From: Cristatella mucedo
Taxonomy: Eukaryota; Bryozoa; Phylactolaemata; Cristatellidae
DNA: 64,000 bases
Reading direction: 5' to 3'
NCBI GenBank assembly: GCA_009760855.2
Contig: WPIO01000064.1
Coordinates: 1,104,001 to 1,168,000 of the forward strand
Under the pieces are notes generated by a model. That model had not been told where the DNA came from. It worked only from the letters and a program-made list of their open reading frames with translations, and did no database searches. Position 1 is the stretch's first letter; each line of letters starts with the position of its first letter. Of this stretch, positions 1-11,459 are shown one piece after another. A program made the position numbers and the translations under genes.

Positions 1-1370
1 TTGAGTTTTCGCCATGCAGCACTCAACGCTTGAAATGCATGATTTGACATCATACATGCCCTCAGCAGCATAGTACACATCACGGTTTCGGTGTAGGTTG
101 CTAAACTTACAAGGCATAAGTTGTAAAGCCTAAAGCAGTCTTCTCTCGTTGCCAAGCAACGAACGCTTCTTGGAGGATAACGTTTTTTATCCTGCTGAGG
201 ACGATGCAACAAACCGACCGATAGCCTCCGCTTCATACTCTGTGCGCTTGCGGCTTGTAAGTCACACTTGCTGCTCGTAGCTGTCATGCAGCCAGTCACA
301 CGTCTGCCAGGTCTCACGAACTGAACTAGTGCCCCCAGCCAGGCGAAAGACATCACAACCAAAGATCACACTAACGTCTCGAAGAGGCAGGCAATGCGCC
401 AAGTACAATAAAGGCTAAGCAGCGAATAATAATACAAATTTCTGTTTAAAGAACGACTGGTATCAGGAGGGCTAGGAGTGGCTATATGAGCCAGACGTGT
501 GTCACAAGACATACGGCAGCAAAGACGGACGCAGCATTTGGAGTCTGGATTCACAAACGAGCTTTGTATGGCTACCACTGTTATTAGCAAGTATTTTAGA
601 GAACTGACACATCAACGACCAAGATGGGTTAAAAAAAATTTCAAAAATCAAAAAGAAAACTTTTTAAGATGGGTTGACACATTGAGTGAGCATAATAGTC
701 TGTCAACTAATTATGCATCCATCGTTACAAATATTCCATGCAAGGGCACTAGCAAGCGCCTGTGTGCAGGCAAACTCGGGACCAGGAGTTTTGAATGTCT
801 CACTAGCAGAGCAGTTGACAATAGGATAGGAAACCGTATCTCTCCCCATACAATACACACTTGGTCATTCACTTTGCATTTACATTGCGCATATGATGAC
901 TCGTATGATATTAAAAAGTAAATACATATATATATATATATGAGTAAATGATATGCACAATGCAAATGCAAAGTGTTTGACCAAAGTGTGTATTGTATGG
1001 GAGAGATACAGTTTCCAATATGTATATACATATATATATATATTTATTTATATTGTATATGCATAAATATGTAAGCAGCCAGAGAGCTAAGGCCCCATTA
1101 TATAGGTCCATGTGAAGAAACACTAAACCCTAAAGACCAACTAAGCTCGTGAAACAAAAGTAGGATGGAATAATTAGAAGCAATCATTGATCATTGGGCT
1201 GGACCAAGGCATCTTGCTCCCTTAGGCAAAGCAGGTGCTTAAGTTCGAAAACCCGGCACTAGCACGAGCACAAGCTTACGGCGCTACTGCAACCCTCATT
1301 TCCTACGATAACTCTTTACCAAGAAAGTATACTCAACATGCCAGTGTAAGTTCAAACCTGTACTCTATTT
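1..1370. other. No gene or clear element seen; left flank
   Basis: Ordinary AT-rich sequence inside, or beyond, intron 2 of the ZNF395-like gene. Near-duplicate short segments occur around 835-960 and 945-1020 in opposite orientation: CCCATACAATACACACTT against its complement near 987-1003, and GCATTTACATTGCGCATATGAT against 948-970. They form an imperfect inverted repeat with (TA)n between and beyond the arms. No open frame shows a recognisable protein. Confidence 0.5.
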
Positions 1371-1417
1371 TAATAATAATAAGAAGAAGAAGACATTTGT
1401 ATGTGCTCTAAGAGAAC

Positions 1418-1448
<31 letters not shown>

Positions 1449-1462
1449 AGGCACTTTAAAGG
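1371..1462 (-). mobile_element. Solo LINE A/SINE2-type 3' tail carrying an expanded (CT)n
   Basis: Reads as the reverse complement of the shared tail: AATAATAAT, then CTCTAAGAGAACTAAATCTC, a run of about 14 CT units, then TAGGCACTTTAAAGG. The CT run sits exactly where other copies have the short CTCTTTCTAGG. Confidence 0.7.
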
Positions 1463-2518
1463 ATTCGGCAAATGAGGCATGTCAATTGGTTAGTTGTTGC
1501 ATTCAGTGTCAGCATGCAGAGGCAAAACCGGGATTTTCATCAAGGAGGAAAGACCAACAAGATTTTTATCGGGGGGGGGGGAGACCAGCAAGTGATGGAA
1601 ACTTAAAGCGCACAGTCATAGTTTGTATTTGACACGAACTCGGCGTATGCTCCGAGCGGAAGTATGACATAATTTCGTCGTTGGTCACAGTCTTTGGCAG
1701 CGATCGGATGAGGGGGCCTAGGAATAGGATGAGGGGACCTTAGGGTTGCTTCCGAGTAGAGAGGGCAAATGCAGCCCCCTCCCACTTGGCCCAACCACTG
1801 TCAGCATGCATAAACACGCATAACATGCACAGGGTCAGCACGCATACGCACGTTGGGTGGCAGGGTATCAGTTCATACAACCGTGTACGTGCATCTTGCT
1901 GAACCGCAGCACGAAGTCAGGCGTCATAGAGCCATTTTCTTTCAGAAGCAGCTTAAGCTGAGACTGATTGGAGCACAGATAAGAGGTCAGCCAACTTAGC
2001 TACTGTTTACAATGCATTGGACTGCTGCATTGTACCCGAGTTCGCAGGTATTTCGTAGTCTACTTAGCTGATCAGTGGCTGCGGCACAGATGGTTCATCA
2101 ACCTGAAACCCACAGTCATGACTAACGTATGCACCCCAATTGCAAGTCTGTGCCTAAGCCAGGAGCTGCCTTGCAACCAACCATATGCTCCGGCCAGGCC
2201 CTGGGAAGCCGCGAGCCACGCCCAGAACTTGGCACGTGATCACGGGAATTGCATACAATCCGACGACCTACAGGCGGCGTATGAATACAACCATCACATC
2301 CTAGCCGGCGTTCCCTGCCACCGACATAATGCACTGCTGCAGTCGCGAGCTGGGCTCTGCCACCAGCGTCGACGTACGCAGGCAGCGGTCAGATCAGCTT
2401 ATCGGTGTAGCCAAGAGAACCGACATCTGCCAATGCGACCGCGGCCGCTGCGAAATAGGGCGTGCGTGCTTGCCTAGGCCGGCCGGCCTACGCACCGGCC
2501 GGTTGGCCGGTAACCTAC
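1463..2518. other. Intron 2 region of the ZNF395-like gene; no exon found
   Basis: Contains a G10 run at 1571-1580. The minus strand was checked for the serine-rich and zinc-finger segments expected next in this family, and none was seen. Open frames here on both strands have no recognisable content. Confidence 0.45.
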
Positions 2519-2619
2519 CGCCGTACTGGGGCGAAGCAGGGCTGCATGACATACTCGTCAAAACGAGCGCAGCCATGCGCTCGTCCATGGATACATCCTC
2601 GTCGTCGTGCTTCCGTCGC
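2519..2619 (-). CDS. ZNF395-like: ZNF395-like coding exon 2
   Basis: 101 bp, phase 2 in and phase 1 out. The acceptor is CTGTAG|G at 2621-2620. The exon encodes RRKHDDEDVS followed by the diagnostic MDERMAALVLTSMSCSP block and ends SPQYGG. The donor is probably GCG|GTAGGT at 2518-2513; a second candidate GTGCGT lies just downstream, so the 3' edge is less certain than the 5' edge. Intron 2 runs off the left end of the window. Confidence 0.83.
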
Positions 2620-3453
2620 CTACAGCGGCAGCAACGGCAGCGCTCTAACGGCGTCAAGACAAGCGAGCAGAGGTTCACTAGAGCTAGACATGGCACACGC
2701 GGCATTCAGCGAGCCGCCGCGAACGGCATCCGCTATAGATCCGGCGAGCGAATGAGAAGCCGGCGGCCAGGGCAGCTAGCGAAGGCGGCAGCTGCGGCGG
2801 CCAGGGCAGCTAGCGAAGGCACCGAGCCACGGTCGCCGCGACGTAGACGCCGACGGACGGACGGCTGCCTGCTGTTTCGACTGGACGCAGCGCTGCTGCT
2901 GCTGCCGCCGCCGCCGCTGGCGAACCGAGACGCACCTGCTGCGCGTAGGCACGTCGATGCCGGGTGTTGCGGTCTTCCGCCTCGCGTCGTACGGGGAGAC
3001 GGCGGCCGATGCAATCTGGCCAGCTGCTGGCCGCTGGTCGACTTCGTAAGCCAAGTCGCTCGGTCGTGCCGGCCGGCGACTGTCGACCAGGCGCACGTCC
3101 TCGGGTCGACAGATCACCTCGAGTGTACCGTCGAGGAGGACAGCCTCTCCCGACATGTTGGCGCGAAGGTACTGGCACCGCACTTCACGCCCACCGCGCA
3201 CTACGTACACCGCCTGGCCGGCTCGCAGCATGACGTCTGACGTAGTAAGGAATCCCGGTCCGACAACGACGCTGTCCTCTTCGTACTCCCTCGACAGGCC
3301 GTCATCGAACCGAACGGTTACCGTTCGCCCTTTGACCGGGTTCTCGTGCACCGCGTCGATGCAGCCGCAGCGGTAGTAGCCGTCGGAGCGCGGGGCGGCG
3401 ACGCGAGAGCCTAGCGGAGTCCTTCGTCCGGTCCTCGTCGTCTGGCTCAGCAT
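2519..3453 (-). CDS. ZNF395-like: ZNF395/ZNF704/SLC2A4RG-family (HDBP/Glut4EF) transcription factor, 5' part, two coding exons
   Basis: Predicted nuclear DNA-binding regulator; vertebrate relatives (ZNF395, ZNF704, SLC2A4RG) bind GC-rich promoter elements through a C2H2 finger and a C-terminal C-clamp. Coding exons are 3453-2936 and 2619-2519, joined by a phase-2 intron whose split codon gives Arg173. Seen in the sequence: residues 14-21 LGSRVAAP, a Tudor-like stretch with VRFDDG at 47-52, GPGF at 65-68, GQAVYV at 78-83, IDVP near 165, then MDERMAALVLTSMSCSP at 184-200. The last block nearly matches the same position in vertebrate ZNF395 and overlaps the leucine-rich nuclear export segment reported for HDBP proteins. 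The order of blocks equals the family N-terminus. Zinc-finger and C-clamp exons are not in the window and should lie left of base 1. Family assignment is from remembered sequence; which paralog is open. Confidence 0.88.
2620..2935 (-). other. Intron 1 of the ZNF395-like gene, with a 26-bp tandem duplication
   Basis: 316-bp GT-AG intron, GC-rich, with (GCN)n-like runs. A 26-bp sequence is present exactly twice, at 2761-2786 and 2795-2820, so the copies start 34 bp apart. Open frames through this region on both strands reflect base composition. Confidence 0.75.
2936..3453 (-). CDS. ZNF395-like: ZNF395-like coding exon 1
   Basis: 172 codons plus two bases. The chosen start at 3453 has A at -3, and its MLSQ-RR-PLGSRV opening lines up with the short N-terminus of vertebrate ZNF395. 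An in-frame ATG at 3570 would add 39 residues and cannot be excluded. The exon ends in CAG|GTGCGT, a strong donor at 2935-2934. The frame stays open past the donor to 2776, but that extension is low-complexity Arg/Gln and lacks family similarity, so it is read as intron. Confidence 0.85.
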
Positions 3454-4600
3454 AGTTCCCAGCGCGGCGTCACGCGCATGGGTGGCTGGCCGCGCGAGCT
3501 GCTTCGCGTTCGTGCGACGCTCCGTTGGCGGCGAAGAGCCGGCACCGACGCATACGGCTATGCCGGTCAACGAGACTGGTTTGTTTTGGTTTTTCGAGAA
3601 GGAGGCGGGCAGAGTCTCACGTGACGGCTATTCGCGCATCCATTCGCGGAGCGAATGACGTCGATGCGGACGGGCTCGCTTCTATTGGCGGACAAATAAA
3701 TCTTAGCTGTCAATCATTAGCGTTCGCCCTGTGACCTGGCGCCGGCGGGCGCCCGGCTCGACCGCAAATTACATCACGATGCGCAACTCGCGCGCCGCCG
3801 GCCCACCTGTCCGCCGCAAGAGCGCGTTCAACAATCCTGCACGGCGTTTGGGGTACATTGACTTACTGTCCACTGTCGTCTGAGAAAGCGCGCGCGCGCA
3901 GAGATGGCGTTGCCCTAGGGTACGTTGCGGTAGCGGTCAGCTGACCAAATGCGGACGGACGTCATGGGGAAAGTTGGCGCGGGGGGGGGGGGTTCCCGTC
4001 GCTAGGTTTCGCGCTCCCTCAGCGGTCCGTGCGCCGTGAGTCGCTGTAGCCGTCGCCGGTAGTCTTGTGCGTGGCGCTAAATTACGGAAGTGGCGACGAA
4101 CGCTTGCGCCGAGGGTGTGACTTTAAGGCCATTCTGAGCTTTCAGCGGCCGGCCAGCGGTGCAGCCATGCCTGGACCTCCTACACCCCCTGCCTCGCAGC
4201 TAGACCGGCTTCGATCAATCTACCCAGCTCCTGTAATCATTGCAGCTGGCCAATAGGAGATGGCGGCTGCAGTAGCCCACAGGTCAGCTCGATCGTCCTC
4301 GACCTGCCAGGCCGACCTATCGAGGCAGTGTTGGCTGGCCGTGAGACCGGGCTATCTGCACCTAATGTTCGACTGAAGACCGCCAGCTGACGCATCGCTG
4401 CTCGGTTATCGTGCACGGTGCGCCGTCTTCGACCGTCGGCGAACGAACGAATGGTAACTATCGACTAGCCGGCTGCTCAAGCAGCCGGTAACCGATCTGG
4501 TACTACCTGCTTGCGGTTTCGGCTGCTGCTAATTTCGGCAAGCTCTGTACTTCGCCAGAGCCGAGAATACGATGCCTTGCCCTGCTCTCGGGAGTCGGAC
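3454..4600. promoter_or_regulatory. CpG-rich promoter region upstream of the ZNF395-like gene
   Basis: CpG-dense DNA immediately upstream of the start codon, far richer than the flanking sequence. It contains CCAAT at 4251-4255 followed at once by a YY1-like ATGGCGGC (4260-4267), a second ATGGCG at 3903, and an inverted CCAAT (ATTGG) near 3685 followed by AAATAAAT. These are typical of animal CpG-island promoters. The exact start site and the presence of non-coding 5' exons cannot be read from the sequence. Confidence 0.5.
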
Positions 4601-4714
4601 CAGGCAGGGCGTGTGCATGCGCCGGAAGCGAACTACTTACAGGCCCCTGGCCTGCTCACCTACTCTTACCTCCTAGTTCCTTGCGAATACCCCACTCTCA
4701 TCTCTTTTAGCCCA

Positions 4715-4717
4715 TCT

Positions 4718-4813
<96 letters not shown>

Positions 4814-4975
4814 CTCTCTCTCTCGTTCTCCCTTCCTCACACCCTCCCTCCCTCCCTCTCTGTCTCTCCCTCCCTCCCTCCCACCATCCCCCCTCCCACT
4901 CTCTCTCGCTCTCTCTCTCTCTCTCGCAATCTCTCTTTCTCCCTCCCTCTCTCTCTTTCTCCATACTCTCTTCCA
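4715..4975. repeat. Long (CT)n-rich polypyrimidine tract
   Basis: About 260 bp of nearly pure CT on the plus strand with TTTCTTT and CCCTCC interruptions. It gives false Ser-Leu and Arg-Glu open frames on the two strands. It lies just upstream of the ZNF395-like CpG island. Confidence 0.95.
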
Positions 4976-6830
4976 TTCACTTTTAAAATAGCAATTCATC
5001 TCTTTGTGTATTCGCTCACGTCGTCTTCGTTGCTCATTTCGTCTGAAGGGTTTGTTGCTGGCTGTGGTTTTGTTACTCACGCTCTCTTTGGACCAGAGTT
5101 AGTGATTAGGGCTTCTCGGCATTTGGTGATGTCTAGATGCCTCTTTCCTGCTATGCTGCGGCATTAAGACCAGCAGCAAGTGCTGCCTTCTTACTATTCT
5201 TCGCTGCACACGACTCGAAGCCTGTGCTGCGAGATTCAGTGCATGCTACTTCTGTCATGGGCCCGCGTGCCACGGCGTGCCCGAGTCCTAGCTTGCTTTA
5301 GCATGCTGGCCTAACTAAGCTCGAGAACTGTATGCTATGCTTGCACGCCTTTCCAAGTAGGATGCCGTGCGTATCATTAACCCTTGGCTATTCGTTCTGA
5401 AGCAGGAAATTATAAAGTGCCTGGATGCGAATGTAGCTCCCTTGAAGTGCTGTACAGACGATCGATTGTTTTTGTTATTATTATTATTAGTATCGTTATA
5501 GCGAGTTAAGCCCTTGCAGCGGAAAGTGTCATCCTCTCTATCGTCTCGCTTCTTCTTCTCAGAGGCTCACACTTCGTCGTCCTCCCATTCTCTGGCGAAG
5601 CTTCTTCTTGTAGGTGTCGCCCGAAAAAAAACTCACCCGGCCCTCGAGTGAGACACGTGACTCGATATCCTTCGGCCCATGAGCACTGTGTGTACCACTT
5701 CAAAAGCTACGCCAGTGGTGTGGCCTGAGCAGCGCGGTTTGAGTTAACTTCACTGAGTGAGCATTGTATGCCATGCTCGCTCTTTATTGCTGTAGGCCCA
5801 TGTCAACATGCCTAGTCTGCAGACCGGCTGCAGATGCTTCAAAGTGCTTGTATGCTTGTCGGTGGTGAGTTGGGGAGGATTCGGAGGATTTGGGTGCTGG
5901 GATTCTCTGGAGCAGTGCTTGTTGTCTTGACGTAAGCTTCTCCGTACGAGGTCTTGCTTTAGCTGTGAGAAAATGCATGAGCCACAAACCTGCCTTTCGC
6001 TGCAGCAGCGCTGGTATCACGTAAAATCTTCTGCTTGCAGCTGACGCAACTGAGCACCTTCGTCGGCTTCGCCCGGATGAGCTTCACAGAGTCGCGTGTC
6101 ACGGTGAGGGCTCGACGCCAAAGGAGCACTGCACTAGCACGACTCGGGGATTTGTGCTTGTGCAGTAGCACGACTGCCTCCGGCGTTTTGCTGCTGCTGC
6201 CGCGCCAGATGCAAAACGGCAGAGTCCCTCGGCGAGTCGCCCACCCCGACGCTCCGCCGGGCGGAGTCGCGCTCAAATTCGACAAGACGCCTAGCTGGCT
6301 GCGACTAGCTACTGCGGTGCCTTCTTTTTCACACGTCAGGCATTCTTTGTCCGCAGCAGCGCAGCGCGGAGCAACGTCCTCGAGTGTATTTCGAGCGTCT
6401 TCTGTCTCATCACTGAGACAGAAGTGAAGATGAAGCTCTCGGCGTCGGTTGACAGCAAAGATTCGAGCAATTGGCCAGACCTCTCGATTCGGACTTGTGA
6501 CCGGAAACTGCTCAGAGCGGCATCACCTACGTCGCAGCCGTGGCAAACGTCCGATCGACTGCATTAGCTACCGACAGAATGACACTTTACAGCAAGTAGC
6601 AAAAGCCGCTGTGAGCTGTGCTGCAGCAATAGCAACTCGCTCGCCGGGCAGGCACTGCAGCGCCGTTAGCCGTGAAATAGCAGACAGCCCAGGTTTGACT
6701 GGTCACAAGCTGAGCTGGCCGAGCATGGGGATTTTGCTGTTAACTCAGCCAGAGTTCTGACAAAGCCATCTGTGGTCCTGAATGTGTCCTACCTACGTGC
6801 TGGCACCCGTGGACTCGCCCTCATCGTGCC
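4976..6830. other. No gene identified; GC-raised block at 6040-6430
   Basis: 6040-6430 is more GC-rich than its flanks and open in several frames on both strands: 130 codons on plus and 108 on minus. No family was recognised and no convincing start or splice context was seen. It could be an unrecognised exon or a decayed element. Confidence 0.35.
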
Positions 6831-6831
6831 A

Positions 6832-6990
6832 CTCTGGTTTGGGGGGGGGGGTTAAGGTTCTCACCCTTGCGACCGAGGTCAAGGTGAATGCATTGATGAC
6901 CGAGGTCGTTGGATCGAGCCTGGGGCATATGTGAAGTGCCTAGTTACAGGTTAAGTTCTCTTAGGCGCTATGCACAGGAATTACATTCAA
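6832..6990 (+). mobile_element. SINE2 copy
   Basis: tRNA-like head (GGTTAAGGTTCTCACCC, then GTTGGATCGAGCC as a B box). It is followed by GGGGCATATGTGAAGTGCCTAG and the tail AGGTTAAGTTCTCTTAGGCGCTATG. A G11 run lies in the head. Confidence 0.7.
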
Positions 6991-7361
6991 TTATATATCG
7001 GCATTTGAATTTTTGCTGTCGGTCCCTCACAGCCGACTAAGATGTGCCACCATGCTGCTACTGCGATGCAGTCGGCATCCTGTTTAACGACTTTCTGCCA
7101 CACCTGCACTTATCCCCCAACATCCAGTTCAACACGGTCCTTTACTGAAGTGTACAGGCCAGTCGGGCTGCAAATACTGGCTTTTGTGTAACCATTTAAA
7201 GAAATGGGAGTTGTCTAAAAATGTCTGAATGTCGTCACTGGGTCTAAGCAGTGCAGTGACGACCTTGTAGCAACCCGGTCGCGAGTTCAAGTGCTGCAGC
7301 AGGTAATTCTTTATGGCCGGCTGCAAGTCGGAATGGAAGCTGCTAAGGCTCCTCTGCCTCT

Positions 7362-7363
<2 letters not shown>

Positions 7364-7443
<80 letters not shown>

Positions 7444-7455
7444 CTATGTATTATT

Positions 7456-7497
<42 letters not shown>
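7364..7497. repeat. (CA)n then (TA)n compound microsatellite
   Basis: About 37 CA units (7364-7438), then a 20-bp spacer, then about 18 TA units (7460-7496). Translated frames through it are artefacts. Confidence 0.97.
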
Positions 7498-7498
<1 letters not shown>

Positions 7499-7714
7499 TT
7501 ACTCGAATCAGGTTATCTCAACAATTACTCAGCTTTTATGCTGCGTTCGACCAATATCATCTCACCACTCTTTTGTAGGGGACGAAGCAACTGAGAAAAG
7601 AAATATGTGTGCATCCAGCTCAAAGCAGGTCATTTATTGAATCTTGTTACTGACGAAGCAACTGTTATAGGCAAGCAGGCAACGAAGACATGATTTTGTT
7701 AACTGAATAGCCGG

Positions 7715-8229
7715 CTGCCACACAATAAACTCCACGAACTACAGAGCAAAATTCTTACGCTGACCCACAAGGCCCGCCACGGCTTGGCCCTTGCCTAGTT
7801 AGATGAACTGTTGCACCAGTTTCAGCCTCTTCTCACCCTCAGATCCTATATAGACTATAAATTAGCTGTTCAATTCCTCTGCTTAAAGACTGTTGGTGAA
7901 AAAATCTATAGCTCTGCAGGTCCTAGACTGTGGAACTCGCCTCCACGATTCTTATGCAACGACAACTACTCTCCTGCTGCCGACTATGGCTCATTCTTTT
8001 CAGCAGTCCTGAGCTGCTACTTCTATGCTACTCACTACCTCAACTGCTCTCCTGACTCTGCTATGCTTCCCACTTTCTCTTTGTTGCGTGAGACGAAGTC
8101 TGTTGGCCACCGAATGCGTACCGAAAGCGGCTTAGGCTGTGAGTGCGCTATACAAAACTCTCCTGCATAACACCCACTTAGTCTTTATGGCTTTGTGGAG
8201 TTACAGACGGAGATACATTACATTACATG
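7715..8229 (+). mobile_element. LINE B fragment (3' end of ORF and 3' UTR)
   Basis: Encodes pieces of the family C-terminus (VLTLTHKARHGLA, SSAGPRLWNSPPRFL). The common 3' UTR follows (ACGAAGTCTGTTGGCCACCG, GTGCGCTATACAAAACTCTC, TTTGTGGAGTTACAGACGGA), ending in ACATTACATTACAT. Frames are broken. Confidence 0.85.
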
Positions 8230-8639
8230 CAGCTATCGATACATTATATGCAGTACGAGCAGCATATCGATGGTCGGCGTTTTCCTGTGAAACGGCAAGA
8301 GCAACAACCAGGATACACTTCATCGTCACACGAACCGGAGCCACTGTCGGTAGCTGTCACGGTGGACAGCCCTCTGTCAGTGCTGACAATAAAGGGTTTG
8401 AGCTACCTAGTGTTGCTCTAATGGTCCAAGTGAACCTTATTTCACTTTCTTCCAAGTATATTGTGTCAGCTTTCGCTCGTAGAAACGCCACCCGTGGCAG
8501 CATTCTAAAAGCTGGTCTTTCCTTGCCTGTGAAAGAAGGGTGGTACACAAATGCTCAGCTCGTTGCTATAAATGCTCTGCTTTGAATGTAATGTGCCCTC
8601 GTTGCACTCTGCGAAAAGAGCTCGGTGGTAGCAGGCCCT

Positions 8640-8765
8640 TAGGTTGGCAGAGGTTGAGTACAGGAGGCTACAGGGCTCAAGCCGACGACCTCGGTCATCA
8701 AATACGTTCACTTTGACCACGGTCGTTAAAGGCAGGTACCTTATCCATTGGGTCAAACCAGACAA
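8640..8765 (-). mobile_element. SINE2 copy, head portion
   Basis: On the minus strand it starts GTCTGGTTTGACCCAATGGA. It contains two GACC-GGTC blocks and GTCGGCTTGAGCCCTG (B box). The shared 3' tail is missing or eroded. Confidence 0.6.
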
Positions 8766-8931
8766 GAACCCATGGCAATCGGTTCAACTACATGGAATCA
8801 ATCACATAAATCCGCACTTGTTATCGAGTGAAAGGTTGTGAGGGAATTTACCAGCAGCCACTGCGATTCTGGGGATGTCCCTGGGGCTAAAATGACACAG
8901 TGTTAAGCCTTGATAAAAATAGTAGTGTTAA

Positions 8932-9345
8932 TATAATAATAATAATAATAATGAACTTGATAAAGCGTTCTCAGAGAACTCAATCTCGTTCTAGGCGCTT
9001 TACATTTGCTGCAAAGGGAAACGCGATTGAATAGTGAGTAATATCAGGCTTGATAAACAACATGAATAACATGGTTAGGGGTGACATGCACAGGGTCAGC
9101 ATGCAAATGTAGTTAGTGGCAGCTTGCATAGTATCAGCACGCATTAGCACATGAAGGCCGAATCACAGGGACCCAACCAAAAGGCTGTCCTAAATAGGTG
9201 TGTTTTCAAGTTCTTTTTAAATGTGGTCAAGTCAGGTGGCGTTCTGACGCAAGTCGGGAGTGAGTTCCAGGCTTTGGGAGCGTACGAACTAAATGCACGG
9301 TCTCCAAAGGATTTGAGGTTTGTACGAGGATATGTGATTCAGACT
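8932..9345 (-). mobile_element. LINE A fragment, 3' end
   Basis: Starts on the plus strand with (AAT)n, then CTTGATAAAGCG, CAGAGAACTCAATCTCG and the 3' UTR. It then enters the ORF C-terminus (complement of WNSLPT-like sequence). It abuts an oppositely oriented LINE A copy near 9345-9355. Confidence 0.85.
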
Positions 9346-9349
9346 GACA

Positions 9350-10158
9350 ATCTGATGCATGTATTGATGACATCCATACGTAGATGGTAGCAAACTTTCT
9401 TAAAATGAATGATGATAAAACCAACTTACTAGTTTTAGGTGGACCAAGTGTGATTCAGATATTAAGAAGGCTAAAGATCAGATCGATGCTCAAGATCAGC
9501 TCTTCTAGCATATCTCCTGCTGAATCTGCACGAAATCTAGGTGTCATGCTCCAAATTAACCTTTCATTAGACGACAAAATCTGCTTCACAATCAAGTATA
9601 CCTACTTTCAGACACATAGCATTGCTAAAATTCGGGCTTGTTAAGACAGGGATACCACATCTACATTAGTCCATGCATTTTTTAAGGTTTTTTCACTCAC
9701 ATTTAAGTCCCTTCATTCTTTGTCTCCAGCCTATCTGTCAGATCTACTCCCCCACCAGGCTAAGCGTCGTACCACCTGCTTTTCGGAATATAATTGTTTA
9801 CCCACACCTCATGCAAATCTCAAATTCTTTGGAGACTTTGCCTTTAGTTTGTTGGCATCCAAAGCCTGGAACTCACTTCCGACTTGTGTCACGACGTCTC
9901 CTGACTTGACCACATTTAAGATGAAACTAAAACCACATTTATTTAAGACAGCATTTACTGGATTCCTGTGATTCGTCTTCTATGTGCTTATACGTGCTGC
10001 CACTAACCATGCTTTCATGCTGACCCTGTGCTTGTCACCCCTAACTGTGTTATTCTTGTTTATGGAGCATGCTACTACTAACCATTCGATCGTACTTCCT
10101 TTGCAGCAAATGTAAAGTGCCTAGAAAGAGGTTGAGTTCTCTGATAATATCAAATATA

Positions 10159-10190
<32 letters not shown>

Positions 10191-10195
10191 TAGAG
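9350..10195 (+). mobile_element. LINE A fragment with (ATT)n tail
   Basis: Broken frames include VANFLKMNDDKTNLLVLGG, ARNLGVMLQ and LQPICQIYS. They are followed by the WNSLPTCV-type C-terminus, the 3' UTR and (ATT)n at 10158-10190. About 230 bp present in other copies, around FVTSRLDFCNSLL to the RL-LVQ region, is deleted near 9680. Confidence 0.88.
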
Positions 10196-11455
10196 ACTAG
10201 CATTGTTTAATACCACAGCTAGTGGAAAGCATTTGCATCACACGTTGCACAAAAGCCTGGATTGCTTGTGTAGATTATAATGTGGTCTTGTTAAGGTTTG
10301 TTTTTTTAATGACAGAGTCCCAAGTCGATCCTACAGCAGCCTTTCTTTAGATACTGACCTCTGCAGCAGTGCCTGATTTCAATGGGGAGTTCCAGATTTC
10401 AATGTGGAATGACGACCATGGAGAGTGACTGACCTTGGAGAGTGGCTGACCTTGGAAATCGAATGACCTTGGCGAGTGGCTGACCTTGGAGTGTAATGAT
10501 CTTGTGGAGTGACTGACTTGGCTGCCGGTGGAATGAAGGCTTCCGGCTTAGTTCAGTCTGCTTCCGATCTAAACTGTCGACTAATAAGAGCAGTCTAATC
10601 TGCTTTTCACTGCAGGTTGTCCCACACATCATCAAACGCGCATGAGAATGAAAAAGCAATGGTACTATAGCTAGCTTCTCGCACTTGCTGATGCAGCAGC
10701 TACAAAGTCACACAAACGTACTGCTTGCCCATTGACCGTAATAAGCTCATCGTAGCACCCCAATGACTGGTATGGAGCTATAAAAAAGCATGTGAAAGTT
10801 AGCCAGCAGCGATCGTCCTGTAACCGTGGTCATGAAGTCACTTATGATCATGCATGTGCGTTGGTCTCAGAATTCAACTTGTCCTTTAGCGCGACACACT
10901 GGGTCAGCTTAACCCCTGTAACTCCTTTGCTGAATGCACTGCTGACATTTGCACTTGATAGGCAGTAAACCTTCTCAAATTGAATGGCTGATCAACCAAA
11001 TTACTAGTTATCGGCAAACCAATTGCTGCTTAGAAATTGGAAACCTCCCCGCGCAATATGGCGTCGATCAGCTTATCTCATTTAGCATCTGCGTTCGATT
11101 TGGATGTCCTGTTCCAAAGGGAAATTTCTCAAAACGACCACATCCGATCCGCAGTCAAGTCGACTTTCTTTTTAGTTTAGGAGCTGTTGGGTGTGCTGGA
11201 TTTACCATGGGGACTTCTTATTCCGATGGAAGCCTCTTCCGAAGAAAAGCGAGCCCATTCGAGGCTTTCACACTCTCCACGGCTAGATATGGCCAGAATG
11301 GCCACTGGCTTCTTGGTAATTGTATTCAACGGCCATGTTGTCTCCACAGTATTCTGGTGTGTGTGACTGCTCTCGTCACTTACCCAGACGTAGCAGTAAC
11401 CGGCCCAAAATGTATGCCCGCTGCTTGGACAGTGGTACTGCATCCAATTTAGTCA
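10196..11455. other. No gene seen
   Basis: 10396-10510 contains three to four imperfect copies of a short GAGTGRCTGACCTTGG-like unit. An open frame of 167 codons at 10949-11452 has no recognisable domain. Confidence 0.4.
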
Positions 11456-11459
11456 TGTA

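Noticed and set aside
2329-3240. 303-codon plus-strand open frame opposite the ZNF395-like exons
   Set aside because: It is the antisense shadow of GC-rich coding sequence. The minus strand has family-diagnostic motifs with matching splice phases; this frame has none.
4511-5167. 218-codon Ser-Leu frame and its Arg-Glu antisense
   Set aside because: A translation of the (CT)n tract.
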